Part shown: positions 61,363-64,000 of the stretch, piece by piece
Layout of the letters: each line of letters starts with the position of its first letter
Numbering within the stretch: the stretch's first letter is position 1
DNA from: Alcaligenaceae bacterium
Lineage (GTDB): Bacteria; Pseudomonadota; Gammaproteobacteria; Burkholderiales; Burkholderiaceae_B
Assembly (NCBI GenBank): GCA_013416395.1
Contig: JACCEP010000003.1
Location: 248,001 to 312,000 of the forward strand
Length of the DNA stretch: 64,000 nt
Reading direction: 5' to 3'
Notes under the pieces: generated by a model
What the model was told of the DNA's origin: nothing
The model's database searches: none
The model's input: only the letters and a program-made list of their open reading frames with translations
Position numbers and translations under genes: made by a program

Positions 61363-62043
61363 ATGCTGGCTGCGCAGTTACCCCCGCTGGCTGCCTCACT
61401 TTTCAGCTTATTGGCCATAGGCAGCTTGCTATTGGCGTTTGTCATGCTGGGTTCACGGTGGCTCAAAGATTATTTAATGGCTTTTGCCGTGCAATCCTGG
61501 CTAATTGCGCTACTTTCAGCCGCCATTGGCTATTACGGGCACTTTACCGAACTGTATCTGATCGCGATCCTGACCGCTGTGTTTCGAGGCGTCATCCTGC
61601 CATGGATGATTTTACGGGTCGTCGATCGCCTGGAGGTCGATCGCGAGTTACACGAACGTCTGTCACCCAGCACAAGTCTGGTGTTGGGCGGTCTGCTCAC
61701 GCTGTTTGCGTTTGTGGTGTCCACGCATCTCGCACAATCCCTGGACCTTGGCGGCACCGTTGCCGTGCTGGCGCTTACCGTCATGCTATCCATGAAGCTA
61801 ATTGGGTTCCTGATGCTGGCAGTACGTGGCGAAGCGGTCAGCCAAGTGCTTGGGCTATTGGTATTGGAAAACGGCATTTTCCTTGGTAGCCAAATCCTCG
61901 TACCTGGCATGCCTTTATTGATTGAATTGGTCATTCTGTTTGATTTGCTAGTCGTCGTGGCCTGTTTTGGCATTCTGGTGCGCTATCTGGCCATGCACGC
62001 AGGGGCAACCAATGCGCGCGCTTTACGCAGGCTGGTGGGCTGA
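61363..62043 (+). CDS. hyfE: Hydrogenase-4 component E-like membrane subunit (NuoK/J-like)
   Basis: This 226-residue membrane protein of the HyfE family has about seven spans; a NuoK-like core contains LGLLVLENGIFLGSQIL (about residues 162-178), with the conserved Glu in the membrane. In Hyf it combines features of complex I small subunits. It ends in a one-base overlap with hyfF (TGATG), indicating coupled translation. Confidence 0.88.
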   Translation: MLAAQLPPLAASLFSLLAIGSLLLAFVMLGSRWLKDYLMAFAVQSWLIALLSAAIGYYGHFTELYLIAILTAVFRGVILPWMILRVVDRLEVDRELHERLSPSTSLVLGGLLTLFAFVVSTHLAQSLDLGGTVAVLALTVMLSMKLIGFLMLAVRGEAVSQVLGLLVLENGIFLGSQILVPGMPLLIELVILFDLLVVVACFGILVRYLAMHAGATNARALRRLVG

Positions 62044-63542
62044 TGTTACTAACATTGGTGCTTATCATTCTTCTTGCTCCCATCGCCGTCGTTCTGGCTT
62101 GCCTTGTAGTACGCCGTCCCCGACCTGCTGAGTTCCTTAACCTGGTGGCAGCTATCGTGGTGTTCTTGGCCGTACTGCGGTTATTGCCAGAGAGTCTGGA
62201 TGGACCCCATTATTTCTGGCACGGCTATCTCATCGTGGATCCCTTAGGTGCCTGGGTTCTGCTATGCGTCTCCAGCGTCTATCTGTTGGGTTCGATCTAC
62301 GCCATTGGCTATATGCGTATTCTCAATGAAGACAGGAGGTTGCATCGGTTTTATGCACTTTATGCAGGCTTCGCACTCACCACGTTGACCAGTCCCATTA
62401 TGAATAATGCGGGGGTTTATTGGATCGCCATCGAGCTGACCACATTGGTTTCCACGTTTCTTGTCTGCTTTGAGTTGGGCCGCGAAAGTATTGAGGCTGC
62501 CTGGAAGTACATCGTGGTTGTTTCGGCCGGCATCAGCTTGGCGCTTTTGGGCACCGTACTTTATTACTGGGGCGCCAGCCTGATATTAGGCCCAACCTAC
62601 GATATGACGTGGGCAACCCTAAGAGCGGCGGCGCCACGCATGAACCCAGCTATCAGCATACTGGCGTTTCTGCTCGTCGTTGTGGGGTTCGGCACCAAAG
62701 TTGGGCTTGCACCCATGCACACCTGGTTGCCTGATGCCCACAGTGAAGGGCCAACGCCCGTGTCGGTCATGCTCTCGGGTGCCTTGCTTAACACGGCGAT
62801 GATTGGTATTGCCCGCTATCTGCAAATTAGCGATGCTGCACATATCGGCCTGCTGCCACGTGCGCTGGTTGTTGTGCTGGGCGCTACATCACTGTTTGTA
62901 GCTGCACTGTTCATTGTGCGCCAAACAAATATCAAACGGCTTATGGCCTATTCCAGCATTGAGCATATGGGCATACTGGCGCTGGGCTTTGGCTTCGGTG
63001 GGCCACTGGGTGTGGCGGGCGCACTCTATCACATGCTAAATCACTCACTGAACAAGTCACTCATGTTTTTTGGGGCAGGCAATGTCATGCGTGTTTGGGG
63101 AACCAAGAAAATCAGAGCCATACACGACGTGCCACGTCGCCTTCCAGTTTCTGGCTGGCTGTGGTTGGCCGGCGCCGTGGCCATTACCGGCGCTCCACCT
63201 TTTGCCCTTTTTTTAAGTGAAATCGTCATATTGCGCGCTGGTTTGAACACACCGTTTGTGTGGGCCGTATTTCTGATGGCGCTCTTGTTAATCGTTATCT
63301 TTATCGGCTTTCTGAACCATTTTCGTGCTCTTTTCTTTAGTCCTGTTCCTGAGAGGTTTTCAGAAGACTCAACGTTAAGAAACAAGTCTGCCGCACCCGA
63401 TGGCTTTCCTACGGTGTGGTGCACCTTGCCCATGTGGCTGGCCTTGATCCCCCTCCTAATTCTGGGCTTTTGGTGGCCCGACTTTTTCACCCGTTTTTTT
63501 GCTGCTGTAGCAGCCAGCTTGAGCGCGGGAGGCACACCATGA
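62043..63542 (+). CDS. hyfF: Hydrogenase-4 component F-like antiporter subunit (NuoN/M-like)
   Basis: This 499-residue protein of the proton-antiporter-like family has about fourteen spans and key family segments: the Glu region IAIELTTLVSTFLVCFELGR (about 125-144), APMHTWLPDAHSEGPTPV (about 222-239) and IKRLMAYSSIEHMGILALG (about 295-313). It would be the ion-pumping subunit. Only this one antiporter-like subunit is in view; HyfB and HyfD counterparts are absent between the riboswitch and hyfG. The stop overlaps hyfG (ATGA). Confidence 0.9.
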   Translation: MLLTLVLIILLAPIAVVLACLVVRRPRPAEFLNLVAAIVVFLAVLRLLPESLDGPHYFWHGYLIVDPLGAWVLLCVSSVYLLGSIYAIGYMRILNEDRRLHRFYALYAGFALTTLTSPIMNNAGVYWIAIELTTLVSTFLVCFELGRESIEAAWKYIVVVSAGISLALLGTVLYYWGASLILGPTYDMTWATLRAAAPRMNPAISILAFLLVVVGFGTKVGLAPMHTWLPDAHSEGPTPVSVMLSGALLNTAMIGIARYLQISDAAHIGLLPRALVVVLGATSLFVAALFIVRQTNIKRLMAYSSIEHMGILALGFGFGGPLGVAGALYHMLNHSLNKSLMFFGAGNVMRVWGTKKIRAIHDVPRRLPVSGWLWLAGAVAITGAPPFALFLSEIVILRAGLNTPFVWAVFLMALLLIVIFIGFLNHFRALFFSPVPERFSEDSTLRNKSAAPDGFPTVWCTLPMWLALIPLLILGFWWPDFFTRFFAAVAASLSAGGTP

Positions 63543-64000
63543 GCGAGACACCTATTGAAGACCTTGATATTGAACAGCTGCGCGCACGCTGTCAGCAACT
63601 GGTAGAGCAGGGCGGTCATCTGGAGTTCGCTTACGCGTGGTTTCCTGAAGAGGCCGACAAGCCCGAAGTTCGATACATCGTTCACCCAGCGTCATCCGCA
63701 GGTTTGCAGATCTGGCGCTGCCATCCAGGCCAGGGCGCTATTCCGAGTCTTGCTGACATAGCTCCTCTCGTGTCCTGGTATGAGCGTGAGATAAGCGATA
63801 TGTGCGGAGTACGTTTCGAGGGCTACTCTGAAGCCGTGCCACTTGTATTTTTACCGGGAACACATGTATCTGCTCCAGTGCTGAATGCAGCAGGTATTGA
63901 CCCGGTGCTTCAGTACGAACCATTGGCTTACGAGCTACCGCAAATTGGCGGGCCAGATCGCGACGACATTCAGGTACTGCCTTTTGGCCCCGTGCGTGCT
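63539..64000 (+). CDS. hyfG: Hydrogenase large-subunit-like protein, N-terminal part (HyfG/HycE family), cut by window end
   Basis: The first 154 residues are the complex I 30-kDa-like domain of HyfG/HycE, with WYEREISDMCGVRFEGYSE (about residues 80-98). The start of the 49-kDa/large-subunit domain follows (QVLPFGPVRA at the very end). The nickel-iron cysteine motifs that decide whether this is a true hydrogenase or an Ehr-type complex without a metal site lie beyond position 64000. The gene overlaps hyfF by 4 bases and continues off the window. Confidence 0.88.
   Translation, partial: MSETPIEDLDIEQLRARCQQLVEQGGHLEFAYAWFPEEADKPEVRYIVHPASSAGLQIWRCHPGQGAIPSLADIAPLVSWYEREISDMCGVRFEGYSEAVPLVFLPGTHVSAPVLNAAGIDPVLQYEPLAYELPQIGGPDRDDIQVLPFGPVRA

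Overview
The window looks like chromosomal DNA of a betaproteobacterium of the order Burkholderiales, most likely family Alcaligenaceae. This rests on the density of periplasmic-binding-protein transporters (TRAP and ABC), the protein families present and the codon usage. It is inferred, because no rRNA or housekeeping marker lies in the window. No tRNA, rRNA, CRISPR array, intact insertion sequence or prophage was seen.

Layout. (1) 0-3.4 kb: a polar amino-acid ABC transporter (binding protein and two permeases, no ATPase in view) and an AEC-family carrier. (2) 3.4-10.5 kb: a minus-strand acyl-CoA ligase/thiolase unit with an IclR regulator and a truncated SDR gene, divergent from a TRAP transporter (dctPQM). 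(3) 10.7-27.6 kb: a cell-envelope stretch holding a periplasmic Ntn hydrolase, a 7-kb glycine-rich autotransporter, MprF, an LprI-like protein, a frameshifted membrane protein, an LpxL-type acyltransferase, a NADAR-like protein, a VapC remnant, an orphan Rieske protein and a lipase-like hydrolase. (4) 27.9-41.9 kb: a catabolic island with ltnD-like and denD-like sugar-acid dehydrogenases, a sugar-type ABC transporter, a GlcG-like protein, a second TRAP transporter, a LacI regulator with two visible operators, a 2-hydroxyacid dehydrogenase and a LigI-type amidohydrolase. (5) 42-42.5 kb: gene remnants. (6) 43.1-47.6 kb: a glycine betaine/proline-type ABC transporter whose permease is a tandem fusion. 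(7) 47.6-58.9 kb: mixed stress and ion genes (LOG, DUF411, haloacid dehalogenase, a kinase fusion, Spy/CpxP-like, DksA-like, MgtA, ArsB, an MFS transporter, a histidine phosphatase). (8) 59.0-64.0 kb: a fluoride-response locus.

The most notable structure is in region 8. Two fluoride riboswitches are encoded back to back on opposite strands, each behind its own TTGCxA-TACACT promoter. One leads leftward into crcB and a DUF190 gene. The other leads rightward into an operon for a formate-hydrogenlyase-like or Ehr-like membrane complex (hyfC, hyfE, hyfF, hyfG...) that runs off the window.

A second pattern recurs across the window. Four binding-protein genes, from unrelated transporters, are each followed by a perfect inverted repeat without a T tract before the next gene of the operon. 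This suggests a shared way of making more binding protein than permease.
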